From Paucimonas lemoignei (GTDB taxonomy: Bacteria > Pseudomonadota > Gammaproteobacteria > Pseudomonadales > Pseudomonadaceae), in assembly GCA_900475325.1 (NCBI GenBank), contig LS483371.1, positions 4,923,501 through 4,987,500 of the forward strand: 64,000 nucleotides of DNA, given 5' to 3'. A program made the position numbers and the translations under genes. The notes under the pieces are model-generated. The model had not been told where the DNA came from, made no database searches, and saw only the letters and a program-made list of their open reading frames with translations. Shown here piece after piece: positions 1-9,800 of the stretch (its first letter is position 1; each line of letters opens with the position of its first letter).

Positions 1-77
1 ATGTCCATACTCGGATCATCTGCCGATAACCACTGACGGTGCAACGTAGCCTGTCAACAGCTGAGCGAGCATTTCAA

Positions 78-968
78 ATGACTATAAAAGTAGGCGTGAT
101 TGGATTGGGCAACATGGGCGGCGGCATGGCCGCAACCCTGGCCAGCAAAGGCTTCGATGTCAGCGGTTTCGACCTGTCCCAGACCGCGCTGGAAATTGCC
201 GAGAGCAAGGGCGTGAAACCGGTCACGGATCGCACCGCCCTGATCAAGCAGGTTGACGTGCTGATCCTGTCGCTGCCAAAAGCTGAACACGTTGAGTCGG
301 TCTGCCTGGGCGCTGAAGGCGTGCTGCAACACGGCAATGCAGGCCTGATCGTTGTCGACACCACTACGTCCACCCCGGAAGCGAGCCGCAAAGTGGCCGC
401 TGCTCTGCTGCAGAAAAATGTCGGTTTCATCGACGCCCCGGTTTCCGGCGGCCCGAAAGGCGCAGCCACTGGCACCATGTCCATGGTCATCGGCGCAGAA
501 GACGCCGACCTGGAAAAAGTCCTGCCAGTCCTCGAAGGCATGAGCGGCACCCGTGTTCACGTCGGCAAATGCGGCGCGGGCAACGTGGCGAAGATCGCCA
601 ACAACATGCTTGCCGCCTGCCACCTGATCAGCACCGCTGAAGCCGTGAGCATGGCCGCCAAAGCAGGCGTCGATCCAGAAAAACTGATGCTGGGCCTCAA
701 CGCGGGTTCCGGCCGTAGCGGCGCAACTCAAGTGATGTTCCCGACCTGGGTGCTGAACAAAACCTACAACTCCGGTTTCACCATGGGCCTGATGCGCAAA
801 GACGTCGGCCTGGCCCAAGACCTGGCCGCCAGCATGGATCTGGACCTGCCACTGGCGCGTATCGTCGCTCAACTGTGGGCCGCCAGCAGCGAAACGCTGC
901 CGGATGGTGAAGACTTCAACTGCATCGTCCAGCGGACCGATGCCCAGCTGTTCGGCAAAGGGGAATAA
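78..968 (+). CDS. NAD(P)-dependent beta-hydroxyacid dehydrogenase (3-hydroxyisobutyrate dehydrogenase family)
   Basis: The 296-residue protein has an N-terminal Rossmann fold with the dinucleotide motif GLGNMGGG near residues 8-15. It has the substrate loop DAPVSGGPKGA and the helix carrying the catalytic lysine (GNVAKIANNMLAA) typical of beta-hydroxyacid dehydrogenases, which oxidise small hydroxyacids to semialdehydes or ketoacids in the cytoplasm. I chose the ATG at 78 because it begins directly before the conserved MTIKVGVIGLG; the extra upstream residues of the longer reading frame look non-coding. The stop lies 3 bp before an aldehyde dehydrogenase start, so the two are probably co-transcribed. 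The pairing suggests the dehydrogenase makes a semialdehyde that the next enzyme oxidises. The exact substrate is not determinable here. Confidence 0.85.
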   Translation: MTIKVGVIGLGNMGGGMAATLASKGFDVSGFDLSQTALEIAESKGVKPVTDRTALIKQVDVLILSLPKAEHVESVCLGAEGVLQHGNAGLIVVDTTTSTPEASRKVAAALLQKNVGFIDAPVSGGPKGAATGTMSMVIGAEDADLEKVLPVLEGMSGTRVHVGKCGAGNVAKIANNMLAACHLISTAEAVSMAAKAGVDPEKLMLGLNAGSGRSGATQVMFPTWVLNKTYNSGFTMGLMRKDVGLAQDLAASMDLDLPLARIVAQLWAASSETLPDGEDFNCIVQRTDAQLFGKGE

Positions 969-971
969 CCG

Positions 972-2489
972 ATGAGCACGCAAAAACTGCTGGACCTGAT
1001 GCGTCCGTACTGGGGCGACCGCAACACGGTCGCCAGCTATGTTGGCGGCGAGTTCATTGAAGGCCACGGCGACCCGGTCGAAGTGCGCAATGCTCACGAT
1101 GACAGCCTGATGCTGAGCTTCCCTGACGCCGATGCCTCCTTGGTGGAAACCATCGACGCCGCCGCCAAAACCGCTCAGGCGCAATGGGCGGGCCTGACCG
1201 CCCAAGCCCGTGGTCGCCTGATGTATCAGGTCGGTGCACTGATTCGCCAGGAAGCCGCCAGCCTGGCGCAGATCGAATCCATCACCGCCAACAAGCCAAT
1301 CCGCGATGCCAACGTCGAAGTGGCGAAAGTCGCCGAGATGTTCGAGTACTACGCCGGTTGGGCTGACAAGCTGCACGGCGAAGTGATCCCGGTGCCGACC
1401 TCGCACCTCAATTACGTGACCTACGAACCACTGGGCACCGTGCTGCAAATCACCCCGTGGAACGCACCGATTTTCACCTGCGGCTGGCAGATCGCACCGG
1501 CCATCACCGCCGGTAACGCGGTGATCCTCAAACCATCGGAACTGACGGCTTTGTCGTCCCTGGTGGTTGCGGTGCTGATCGAGCGCGCTGGCGTGCCAAA
1601 AGGTCTGGTCAACGTCGTGGCCGGTTTTGGCCACACTATCGGCCAGGCACTGATCGCCAAGGCTGACATCCGCAAAGTGGTATTCGTTGGCTCCCCCGCT
1701 ACCGGTCGCCACATCGCCACTGCGGCTGCGCAACGCTGCATCCCTTGCGTGCTGGAACTGGGCGGCAAGTCGGCCAACATCGTCTTCGAAGACGCTGACC
1801 TGGAAACCGCCCTGCGCGGCGCTCAGGCGGCGATTTTCTCCGGTGCCGGTCAAAGCTGTGTGTCCGGCTCGCGCCTGCTGGTGCAAGAGTCGATCTTCGA
1901 GCGCTTCACCAAAGCCCTGGCGGCCGCGGGCAAGCAGTTCAAAGTCGGTGACCCAAGCGATCCGGAAACTCAGATCGGCCCGATCAACAACGCCAAGCAA
2001 TACTCCCATGTGAAGTTCATGGTCGAAGGCGCGTTGAAAGACGGCGCCAAGCTGGTGGGCGTCGATGCCGATCCGCTGCCGAAAGGCCCGGGTTATTACG
2101 TCAACCCGACCGTGCTGGCGGGCCACAATGGGCTTTACTGTGCACAGGAAGAAATCTTCGGCCCAGTGGTCGTGGCGATTCCTTTCAAGGATGAAGCCGA
2201 TGCCATTCGCATTGCCAACGACAGCCGTTTTGGCCTGGCCGGTGGTGTCTGGACTCGTGATGTAGGCCGCGCTCATCGCGTCGCCAAGCAAGTGCGCGCC
2301 GGGACGTTCTGGGTAAACGGCTACAAGACCATTCACGTCAGCTCGCCGTTTGGTGGCTATGGCGACAGCGGCTACGGTCGCTCGTCGGGCCTCGACGCAC
2401 TGCGCGAGTACAGCGAAGTCAAAAGCGTCTGGGTCGAAACCTCGGCGGTCCCTGCCGCCAGCTTTGGTTACGGCGCGAGCCTGGAGTAA
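972..2489 (+). CDS. NAD(P)-dependent aldehyde dehydrogenase
   Basis: The 505-residue protein has all ALDH-superfamily hallmarks: the TPWNAP segment of the cofactor pocket, FVGSPATG, the general-base glutamate in LELGGKSANIV (about residue 262), the catalytic cysteine in GAGQSCVSGSR (about residue 296) and EEIFGPVV near the C-terminus. Length is normal for the family. It oxidises an aldehyde to an acid in the cytoplasm. It starts 3 bp after the upstream dehydrogenase and ends 5 bp before the M20 hydrolase start, which indicates a three-gene operon whose promoter is likely upstream of the window edge. The physiological aldehyde is unknown. Confidence 0.9.
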   Translation: MSTQKLLDLMRPYWGDRNTVASYVGGEFIEGHGDPVEVRNAHDDSLMLSFPDADASLVETIDAAAKTAQAQWAGLTAQARGRLMYQVGALIRQEAASLAQIESITANKPIRDANVEVAKVAEMFEYYAGWADKLHGEVIPVPTSHLNYVTYEPLGTVLQITPWNAPIFTCGWQIAPAITAGNAVILKPSELTALSSLVVAVLIERAGVPKGLVNVVAGFGHTIGQALIAKADIRKVVFVGSPATGRHIATAAAQRCIPCVLELGGKSANIVFEDADLETALRGAQAAIFSGAGQSCVSGSRLLVQESIFERFTKALAAAGKQFKVGDPSDPETQIGPINNAKQYSHVKFMVEGALKDGAKLVGVDADPLPKGPGYYVNPTVLAGHNGLYCAQEEIFGPVVVAIPFKDEADAIRIANDSRFGLAGGVWTRDVGRAHRVAKQVRAGTFWVNGYKTIHVSSPFGGYGDSGYGRSSGLDALREYSEVKSVWVETSAVPAASFGYGASLE

Positions 2490-2494
2490 CCCTG

Positions 2495-3652
2495 ATGAAC
2501 ATCTCTAAAAATTTGATTGAGGACGCCACCCTGTGGCGTCGGGATTTCCACTCGGCACCAGAACTGGGTTTTGAAGAGCTGCGCACCTCAGAGCGGGTTG
2601 CGCAGTTGCTCGAAAGCTTCGGCATCGACGTGCATCGCGGCCTGGGCGGCACTGGCGTGGTCGGTGTGTTGCGCACTGGCGACGGCCCGAGCATCGGCAT
2701 CCGTGCCGACATGGACGCCCTGCCGATTCAGGAGCTAGGCGCTCACGCCCACTCTTCCACGCACAAAGGCTGCATGCACGCCTGTGGTCACGATGGGCAC
2801 ACGGCGATTCTGCTGGCCACCGCTCGGCATTTGAGCGAGACCCGCAACTTCAAGGGCACGGTGAATTTCGTGTTCCAGCCTGCCGAGGAAAACCTCGGTG
2901 GCGCGGGCAAGATGATCGACGACGGGCTGTTCGAACGCTTCCCGATGGAAGAGATTTATGGCCTGCATAATTGGCCTGGGGCACCGGCTGGTCAGGTGAT
3001 CATCAATCCGGGGCCGATGATGGCTTCGCTGGATACGTTCGAAATCACCCTTACCGGCAAAGGCAGCCACGCCGCCATGCCGGACAAAGGCGCTGATCCG
3101 ATTGTGGCCGCTGCACAGCTGGTGCTGGGTTTGCAGACCATCGTTTCCCGACGTTTATCACCGCTGGATTCGGCGGTGGTCAGCATCACTCAGTTCAATG
3201 CCGGTGAAGCGATCAACGTCATCCCGGAAACCGCCGTACTGCGTGGCACCGTGCGCTGTTTGCAGTCGCCGGTGCGGGACAAGGTCGAAAAATTGATTGG
3301 CGAGTTCGTCGAGCAACTGCCACTGGCGTACGGTGTGACGGGCAAGCTGGCGTACAAAGTCGGTTACCCGGTGACCGAGAACAACCCTGACGCGGCAGCG
3401 ACTATTCGCCGCGCAGCGATCAGCGCGGTGGGTGAAGCCAACGTGCAATGGGGCTGCAATCCGTCCATGGCGTCCGAGGATTTCGCCTACATGCTCAACG
3501 CCCGCCCTGGCGCTTACATCTGGCTGGGCGTAGACGGCGAAAAACCTTCAGCGGCGCTGCACAACCCGTACTACGACTTCAACGATCAAGTGATCGGCGC
3601 AGGCGTGGCGGTGTGGACGAAGTTGGTCGAGCAGGAATTACCGGTGGCCTGA
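2495..3652 (+). CDS. M20 family metallo-amidohydrolase (aminoacylase/hippurate hydrolase-like)
   Basis: This 385-residue protein has the M20D signature: the metal-binding ACGHDGHTA segment near residue 95, FQPAEE for the general-base glutamate, and the GKGSHAAMPDKG dimerisation-domain motif. Family members hydrolyse N-acyl amino acids or related amides to release a free amino acid. It is the last gene of the operon with the dehydrogenase and aldehyde dehydrogenase, 5 bp downstream of the latter. I infer that an N-acyl compound is deacylated and the product is oxidised. A REPIN follows directly. Substrate assignment is not possible from sequence alone. Confidence 0.85.
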   Translation: MNISKNLIEDATLWRRDFHSAPELGFEELRTSERVAQLLESFGIDVHRGLGGTGVVGVLRTGDGPSIGIRADMDALPIQELGAHAHSSTHKGCMHACGHDGHTAILLATARHLSETRNFKGTVNFVFQPAEENLGGAGKMIDDGLFERFPMEEIYGLHNWPGAPAGQVIINPGPMMASLDTFEITLTGKGSHAAMPDKGADPIVAAAQLVLGLQTIVSRRLSPLDSAVVSITQFNAGEAINVIPETAVLRGTVRCLQSPVRDKVEKLIGEFVEQLPLAYGVTGKLAYKVGYPVTENNPDAAATIRRAAISAVGEANVQWGCNPSMASEDFAYMLNARPGAYIWLGVDGEKPSAALHNPYYDFNDQVIGAGVAVWTKLVEQELPVA

Positions 3653-3662
3653 CATGCATTTT

Positions 3663-3738
3663 CTGTAGGAGCTGCCGAAGGCTGCGAATCGCGGCGTATC
3701 AGGCACATTGCTTTCGCAGCCTTCGGCAGCTCCTACAG
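3663..3738. repeat. REPIN, TGCCGAAGGC-stem family
   Basis: An inverted pair of REP sequences: the left arm starts ctgtaggagctgccgaagg and the right arm is its reverse complement, separated by about 30 variable bases. It lies just after the M20 gene. The same family recurs at 6420, 35706, 49304, 53191 and 60982. Confidence 0.85.
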
Positions 3739-3778
3739 AGACCTCATTGGACTCGGATATCACTGCTCTTCACTGATC

Positions 3779-3945
3779 CTGTGGGAGCGAGCTTGCTCGC
3801 GAAGAGGCCGGCACACCCGATACATTTCTGTGGGCAGGAACATGGCTTTCGCGAGCAAGGTGGAGCGCCACCCCGGTCGATCCCACAGGTCCTGTGTTTG
3901 CTGCGCGACAGCGCGCCGTCTGGACGACGTGGGCACTCCCACGGG
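3779..3945. repeat. Composite REPIN with GAGCTTGCTC stem, altered right arm and conserved tail
   Basis: The left arm is gtgggagcgagcttgctcgc. The right arm (3860-3888) carries an extra small palindrome, GGTGG-AGCG-CCACC, in place of the simple complementary stem; the same altered arm recurs at 54588-54617. It is followed by a tail (3889-3945) containing ctgcgcgacagcgc, shared with elements at 27304 and 48105. Confidence 0.8.
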
Positions 3946-3966
3946 AATCGCTTTAGCAGTCAGCGA

Positions 3967-5343
3967 CTAACACTCCACCCACTTAACCGCCAGACCACCG
4001 CGCGAAGTTTCCTTGTATTTGTCGAGCATGTCCGCGCCGGTATCGCGCATGGTGCGGATTGCCTGGTCGAGGGAAATCAAATGCTCGCCATCGCCACGCA
4101 TGGACATCTGAGCGGCGTTGATGGACTTCACCGCTGCGATGGCGTTGCGTTCGATGCACGGCACTTGCACCAGGCCGCCGACCGGATCGCAGGTCAGGCC
4201 CAGGTTATGTTCCAGACCAATTTCCGCAGCGTTTTCGACCTGTTCCGGGGTCGCGCCAAGAATCTCTGCCAAGCCAGCCGCCGCCATGGCGCAGGCCGAA
4301 CCGACTTCCCCCTGGCAACCCACTTCCGCACCGGAAATCGACGCATTTTTCTTGCACAGAATGCCCACCGCTGCCGCGCTCAAAAAGAACCGCACGACGT
4401 CGTCTTCGTTGGCATCCGGATTGAATTTCATGAAGTAATGCAGCACCGCCGGGATGATCCCCGCCGCGCCATTGGTGGGCGCTGTCACCATGCGCCCGCC
4501 CGCCGCGTTCTCTTCGTTGACCGCCAGAGCGAACAGGTTGACCCATTCCATGGCGCTGAGGGTCGAGCTGATCACATTGGGCTTGCCCAGCTCTTGCAGG
4601 CTGCGATGCAGACGAAACGCGCGGCGGCGCACGTTCAAACCACCCGGCAGAATGCCCTCTTCGCTCAGGCCTTTGTTCACGCACGCCTGCATGGCGCCCC
4701 AGATGTGCAGAATCCGCGAGCGAATTTCCGCTTCAGTGCGCCAGGCTTTTTCGTTTTCCATCATCAACGCGGAAATGCTCAAGCCGTGTTGTTTGCACAG
4801 CCGCAACAGTTGGGCGCCGCTGGAGAAGTCGTAGGGCAGCTCTGTGCTGTCGTTATCCAGCACACCGCTGGCCGCCTGCTCGGCGTCCACCACAAAACCA
4901 CCGCCCACCGAATAGTAGGTCTGCTCGTAGACTTCACCGGTGCCACCGTAGGCAATGAGCGTCATGCCGTTGGGGTGATACGGCAAGCTTTCTTCCAGCA
5001 GCCGCATGTCTCGTTGCCAGTCGAAGGTGATGCGCTGTTCGCCACCGAGCATCAGCACCTGATCCTTGAGCACTGCCTCTACACGAGGAGCGACTTGCGC
5101 CGGGTCAACCTGATCAGGCCACTCGCCCATCAAGCCGATCACCGTGGCGCGGTCGCTGCCGTGACCAATGCCGGTGGCCGACAGCGAACCGTACAACTGC
5201 ACTTCGACACGCTCGACTTTGTGCAGCAACCCCGACTCACGCAACTGGCTGGAAAAGATCGCGGCGGCACGCATCGGGCCTACAGTGTGAGAACTGGAAG
5301 GGCCGATGCCGATTTTGAACATGTCGAAGACGCTGATAGCCAT
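3967..5343 (-). CDS. sdaA: L-serine dehydratase (iron-sulfur type)
   Basis: The 458-residue protein converts L-serine to pyruvate and ammonia. The N-terminal [14 protein letters not shown] motif and C-terminal cysteines in [20 protein letters not shown] and VQVPC fit the one-chain [4Fe-4S] serine dehydratases. The start is the ATG at 5343 ([14 protein letters not shown]), which matches the family; the longer upstream extension is antisense to the LysR gene and was rejected. It is transcribed divergently from a LysR regulator across about 126 bp, so that regulator may control it. A paralogue elsewhere (sdaB) could not be excluded, so the symbol denotes the family. Confidence 0.92.
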   Translation of the reverse strand: MAISVFDMFKIGIGPSSSHTVGPMRAAAIFSSQLRESGLLHKVERVEVQLYGSLSATGIGHGSDRATVIGLMGEWPDQVDPAQVAPRVEAVLKDQVLMLGGEQRITFDWQRDMRLLEESLPYHPNGMTLIAYGGTGEVYEQTYYSVGGGFVVDAEQAASGVLDNDSTELPYDFSSGAQLLRLCKQHGLSISALMMENEKAWRTEAEIRSRILHIWGAMQACVNKGLSEEGILPGGLNVRRRAFRLHRSLQELGKPNVISSTLSAMEWVNLFALAVNEENAAGGRMVTAPTNGAAGIIPAVLHYFMKFNPDANEDDVVRFFLSAAAVGILCKKNASISGAEVGCQGEVGSACAMAAAGLAEILGATPEQVENAAEIGLEHNLGLTCDPVGGLVQVPCIERNAIAAVKSINAAQMSMRGDGEHLISLDQAIRTMRDTGADMLDKYKETSRGGLAVKWVEC

Positions 5344-5469
5344 ACGGTTTGCTCGATTCGTGAGAGGCTGTCGCCCCGATAGACACTTATTATGTGTTGG
5401 CATTTTTAGGCGTCGGCCGAACGATCCACAAACGAAACTTCCTAAGCCACGGTTAAGCAGAACTGATCT

Positions 5470-6384
5470 ATGAGCAAAATCCTCACTGCGCAAATGCACG
5501 CATGGCTTCAGGTCTTCGCCTGTGCGGCACGGCATCTGTCGTTTACCCGCTGCGCTGAAGAGCTGCACGTCACCCCCGGCGCGATCAGCCAGCAGATGCG
5601 CCAACTGGAAGAGCGCCTGGGCTTTGCGCTGTTCCACCGGGTCGCGCGGGGGCTTGAGCTGACAGCAGAGGGTCAACGCCTGGCCATCGTCGCCAATGAA
5701 GTGCACAGCCGCATCGACGATGAACTGCGCCTGCTGCATTCCGGCCGCATCGGCGGCGTGTTCAAGCTGCGCTGTATTCCGTCATTCCTGAGCAAATGGC
5801 TGATGCCACGCCTGCCTCAGCTGGAGCGCGCCTTCCCGGACATTCAGCTGCGGATCATTGCCGAAGACAGCAGTGGCTCGTTGCGCGATGACGATTTCGA
5901 CCTGGCGATTGACCTCAACGACGGCAGTTATCCTGGGCTGATGACCACTTCGTTGCTGGAGGAAGAACTGTTCCCGGTCTGCTCCCCCGCTCTGCAGACC
6001 GGCAAGCCGCCGCTGGATACGCCGAGCCAGCTGGTGCACTACCCACTGCTGCACGACATCACTGCCTGGCGCGGCAGTTATGAATACGCTGAGTGGGAGT
6101 TCTACCTGAACGCCATCGGCGCGGCGGGCATCGACGTGCGTCGCGGCCACACCTTCAACCGCAACCACCTGACCATCGAAGCCGCGATCATGGGCATGGG
6201 CGTGGCCATTGCCCGTAAAGCGCTGATCACCAATGAGCTGGAAGAAGGCTCACTGATCATCCCATTCGGCCACCCGATTGCGGCGCGCAAGAAGTACGTA
6301 CTCGTCTACCGCGAAGGCGCCCTGCAAACCCCGGCACGCCGCGCGGTGCATGACTGGTTGGTAGAGCAGGCGTTGAAGTCTTGA
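5470..6384 (+). CDS. LysR family transcriptional regulator (GcvA-like)
   Basis: The 304-residue protein has an N-terminal winged helix-turn-helix ([25 protein letters not shown], about residues 23-47) and a C-terminal effector-binding domain with the order seen in GcvA/DsdC-type regulators. It is divergent from sdaA with a 126-bp shared promoter region, the usual layout for a LysR protein acting on its neighbour. Control of serine breakdown is therefore inferred, not shown. Serine or a related amino acid is a reasonable inducer guess. Confidence 0.88.
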   Translation: MSKILTAQMHAWLQVFACAARHLSFTRCAEELHVTPGAISQQMRQLEERLGFALFHRVARGLELTAEGQRLAIVANEVHSRIDDELRLLHSGRIGGVFKLRCIPSFLSKWLMPRLPQLERAFPDIQLRIIAEDSSGSLRDDDFDLAIDLNDGSYPGLMTTSLLEEELFPVCSPALQTGKPPLDTPSQLVHYPLLHDITAWRGSYEYAEWEFYLNAIGAAGIDVRRGHTFNRNHLTIEAAIMGMGVAIARKALITNELEEGSLIIPFGHPIAARKKYVLVYREGALQTPARRAVHDWLVEQALKS

Positions 6385-6419
6385 GCTGACACGCAGAGAA
6401 CCTGTAGACGGCGCTGGAC

Positions 6420-6494
6420 CTGTAGGAGCTGCCGAAGGCTGCGAAAGCATCATTGCTGACACGCCGCCTTCGCAGCCTTCGGCAGCTCCTACAG
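6420..6494. repeat. REPIN, TGCCGAAGGC-stem family
   Basis: Paired inverted arms (ctgtaggagctgccgaagg and its reverse complement) follow the LysR gene, with about 28 bases between them. Confidence 0.85.
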
Positions 6495-6519
6495 TTCGCA
6501 ACGCATTCATTCACCACAA

Positions 6520-6552
6520 ACAAAAACGCCGGGCAGATTAACTGTCCGGCGC
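6520..6552 (-). terminator. Terminator-like hairpin matching the one at 13887
   Basis: A hairpin with stem gccgggcag/ctgtccggc is preceded on the plus strand by five A residues, so it reads as a U-tailed terminator on the minus strand. No minus-strand gene ends here. The segment aaaaacgccgggcagatt is also present at 13890, on the other side of the effector island. The 250 bp that follow up to 6804 hold no recognisable gene and presumably include the effector promoter. Confidence 0.6.
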
Positions 6553-6804
6553 ATGCCTGGCATTGATCACCGAGAAAAAACTTAACCCATCAGAAACATC
6601 CCACAACTTTTGTCGCCAGCTCCGGCAGACTATCAAAGTCTAAAAATGCAAAGTCCTGCGCTTCTACGGCTCAGGATCCGCCCATGCTCATCTTCGCGCG
6701 CAGCACCTCATTCAAGGCAAAAACCACTCGCCATTACGTTTTGTGTGTGACGTTGGGGGAGTGCAAGCCCCTCCTCAGCTTCGCTACTGGCGAGGAATGC
6801 TGAG

Positions 6805-9800
6805 ATGTCCTACAAAATCGGCGACTTGAGCCGTGGCCCTTGCTGTGAAATCAATAAACTCATCGTTCAGGTCGTCGGCAAGAATCATCCTGCGACCCAA
6901 CGTCTGGCGTTTTATGAAAAGGATGCCGACAAGCGTCTGGACGAGCTGACCGCCGAGGACGACCCGGAAACCGTCACGGCCTGGATGTGCAAGCCAAGCT
7001 CCCTGCATGTCTGGGGCTGGACTGGCGAACCCGGCCATCGCATGGTGCTGGAGGTTGAGGACGAACGCGGCGCGATCATTAAACTGCCGCTGCCTGACGT
7101 GCACATCACCATCCGGCAACTGGACAAACAGTGGAACCAGATCGTCCCGGTCCTGCCCTTCGTCCCGTTGCCCGGGATCAGCAGCGCGCAAGACCACGGC
7201 ACCCCGGTGCTTTGCCGCCCCGGCTACCTGTATGTGTTCATGGAAGGGCGGCTGTGGCGCGAACTGGAAATCCGTATCACGGATGAGCGGACCACTTACC
7301 ACGACATTGAGCTGGACAAATTTCGCGTTGAAGACGGCTTCGTCGACGACGCCCGGCTCGCCACCGGCAAGGCGCTGGATGATATCTGGTTGCCCGCCAA
7401 CTGGAATGACCGACGCGTCGACATCCAGCTGTGCTTCAGCGAAGTTCAGCTCAGCCATGCGCGACTCAAACGCCTTGAACAAGATCCGGCACTGCGCAGA
7501 CAGCGCTGCCAAAGCCCTGACCTGAGGGTGTCAAAAGAGGACTCCAAACGGCGCTTCACCGATAAGCCCGACGGTGCGGCGATGCTTGAGACGTTCCGCA
7601 GCTTTGACGCCTTTGACGAGATCAATCAGTCCCAGACCGCCGCCCACGCCACCTGGCTGAACCTCAAACAGCACGCGTTTCCCCTCTCGGTCCCGGCTCC
7701 GCAACGCGCACGGCAGGTCGGCTTTGAATGGATGCTTGATCAGCCTGCGCAGTATGTGTGTGATTTGAGTGGCGAGTTTCTGGCGAACGCCTTCATGGAT
7801 GCCCGGCAACATGTTTTGGCCTGTGAGAAAGGGGATGCCCCCTATCGCCCGCGGTTGCTGGAGACCGGTGCCTGGGCGCAACGCCTGGAGCAAATCGTGG
7901 CACCGGCTGACGGGGAAAACGTTGGGCTATGGGAAGCCCACCCGCCTGTAGCGGATGTGCTATCCAAAGCCCGGACCCGAGAGCTGCACGGCGTGATGGT
8001 GGTAGATACGCAATACCGGCTGCGGCATCTGAACATGCGCATTCAGGATCAGCGCAATTTGCTGCAACTGTGCGGGGAGCGAGCGCAGCACTATCCCTAC
8101 CACGGCAGTGCTTTGCTGCTGCAGCAACTGCTTGCCCCTGAGCGGATCAGGGGCAAGACGAACCCTCTGCATAAAAGGCTCGACAGTCTCAAAGAGCAGG
8201 GCTTGCGGGATATCAATCGTTTCACCGCCAGCAGTGAGCGGGCGCAACTTTGGCGTCAGCTGGAAATGTGCCAGTCGCTGTTAGGCGAATGCCTGCAACT
8301 CCCCGCTGCGGAACAAAGCCTTGCGGATCATTTCAGCCAGAACCATTTCTATTACGCGGCAGCTTTATATTTCGTCAGCCAACTGTTTGCCACCCTTGCC
8401 ATGCGCCCGGCGCAATCGGACCCGTTGGCGGCCAGTGCCGACATCACCGACGCAACAACCGGCCTGAGCCTCTACAGCGCCAATGCCAGTGCCGGGCAAC
8501 AATGGATTCACAAGGTCGTCAATGACACAGCGCATCCGCTGCACAGAATGCTCTGGCCTGACACTGACGCACAGAACCTGAACGCTCCTTACCAGCCGCC
8601 AACTGCGCCTAATGTCGATCATGGCGATGGCAGCTTTCGAGCTACGGAACTCGCGAAAGTCGAGCAGGAAGACCTATGGCCGGTCGAGCACTATCACACG
8701 ATCGACAGCCTGTTTCTGGCGAGTGTGTTGAAGAAGGGCGACCTGAAAAACACCCTTACTCTCGTCGCAAAAGCTGGCGCCGGGGCACTTGTAAGCATTG
8801 CTGAGAATATGCAGGGCGCCATTGAAGCCGCCGAGCGTGCCGTTGAGGCAGCAAAAGTTGCAGGGCTTGATGAGGCTGACACTAGGCCATGGCGCCTGAG
8901 TGAGGCACTGCATCGCCGCAGCATTGCTCAAATGCGCAGCATGCTGCCGCAATCTCTCGGGGATCTGCACTTTCTTCCTCGCAATGAGGCGTTGAACAAG
9001 GACTACTACGTCTTCGGCCTTGACGACGCTCCGACGAAAATACCCCGTTCAGCCCAGCCCTACGGTGTTTATCGCAACCAGCACGGCGTGCTGAACCCGC
9101 CCGCGGAAGAATTCGAGTACAGCCATCCCCAAGGGTTGCGCTCGGACCGAGTGGTGCTTGGCATGCCCCGTAATCACCGTACTGCACTGGCAGTCAGCCG
9201 CGTTAACCAGCGCTTCAATGAGGCGTGGCAAAACGAGATAACAACGCGCGTCGCTGAACACGGCACAAAGGTCACTGCTTTTGAACACGCGAAAATCCTG
9301 CGTGATGTGGCTCGGGACAGCTCGCTGGCCTGGATGCTGAACTCAGTTCCGGTGGCTGGGCTGATTGTGGGGCTGGAGATTTTTAATCTGACGAATGAGT
9401 TGGGGGCTAGAGGGCAGACAGGTCGGGAAAAAGGAGAGGGCCGAGCAAAGTTAGGGGTAGCCAGTGCGGTATTGGATTTAGTCATCGCGATGGAAGCGGT
9501 CACTGTGAAAATAGTGGCGAGCAACTCTCTGTTAGCCGTTGGGAAAAAAACAGTGTTCACCATTCCGGATGAAATGGCCAAAAAAGCTCTCGGGGCGCTT
9601 AGCAATCGGGTGGTGAAGAAACTAAGCTCTCGCCTCTTAGCATTGGTTGGTACTGGACTGACATTTACAGGAATCAGCCTTCATGACGCCTGGTATTCCT
9701 ATAAATGGAGCGACGATGCGTATATCGGCCATTTGATTATGGCCGCAGGAGGCTTGGCGGCTTCAGCTACCAATGTGATTATTCCAGGCACTCTATTTCT

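Noticed and set aside
54..2336. Minus-strand open frame of 760 codons across the dehydrogenase genes
   Set aside because: It is antisense to two genes with clear family motifs; long antisense frames are common in high-GC DNA, and it has no domain pattern.
3448..5382. Plus-strand open frame of 644 codons opposite sdaA
   Set aside because: It runs through two REPINs and antisense to serine dehydratase; composition is His/Arg/Gln-rich as in shadows.
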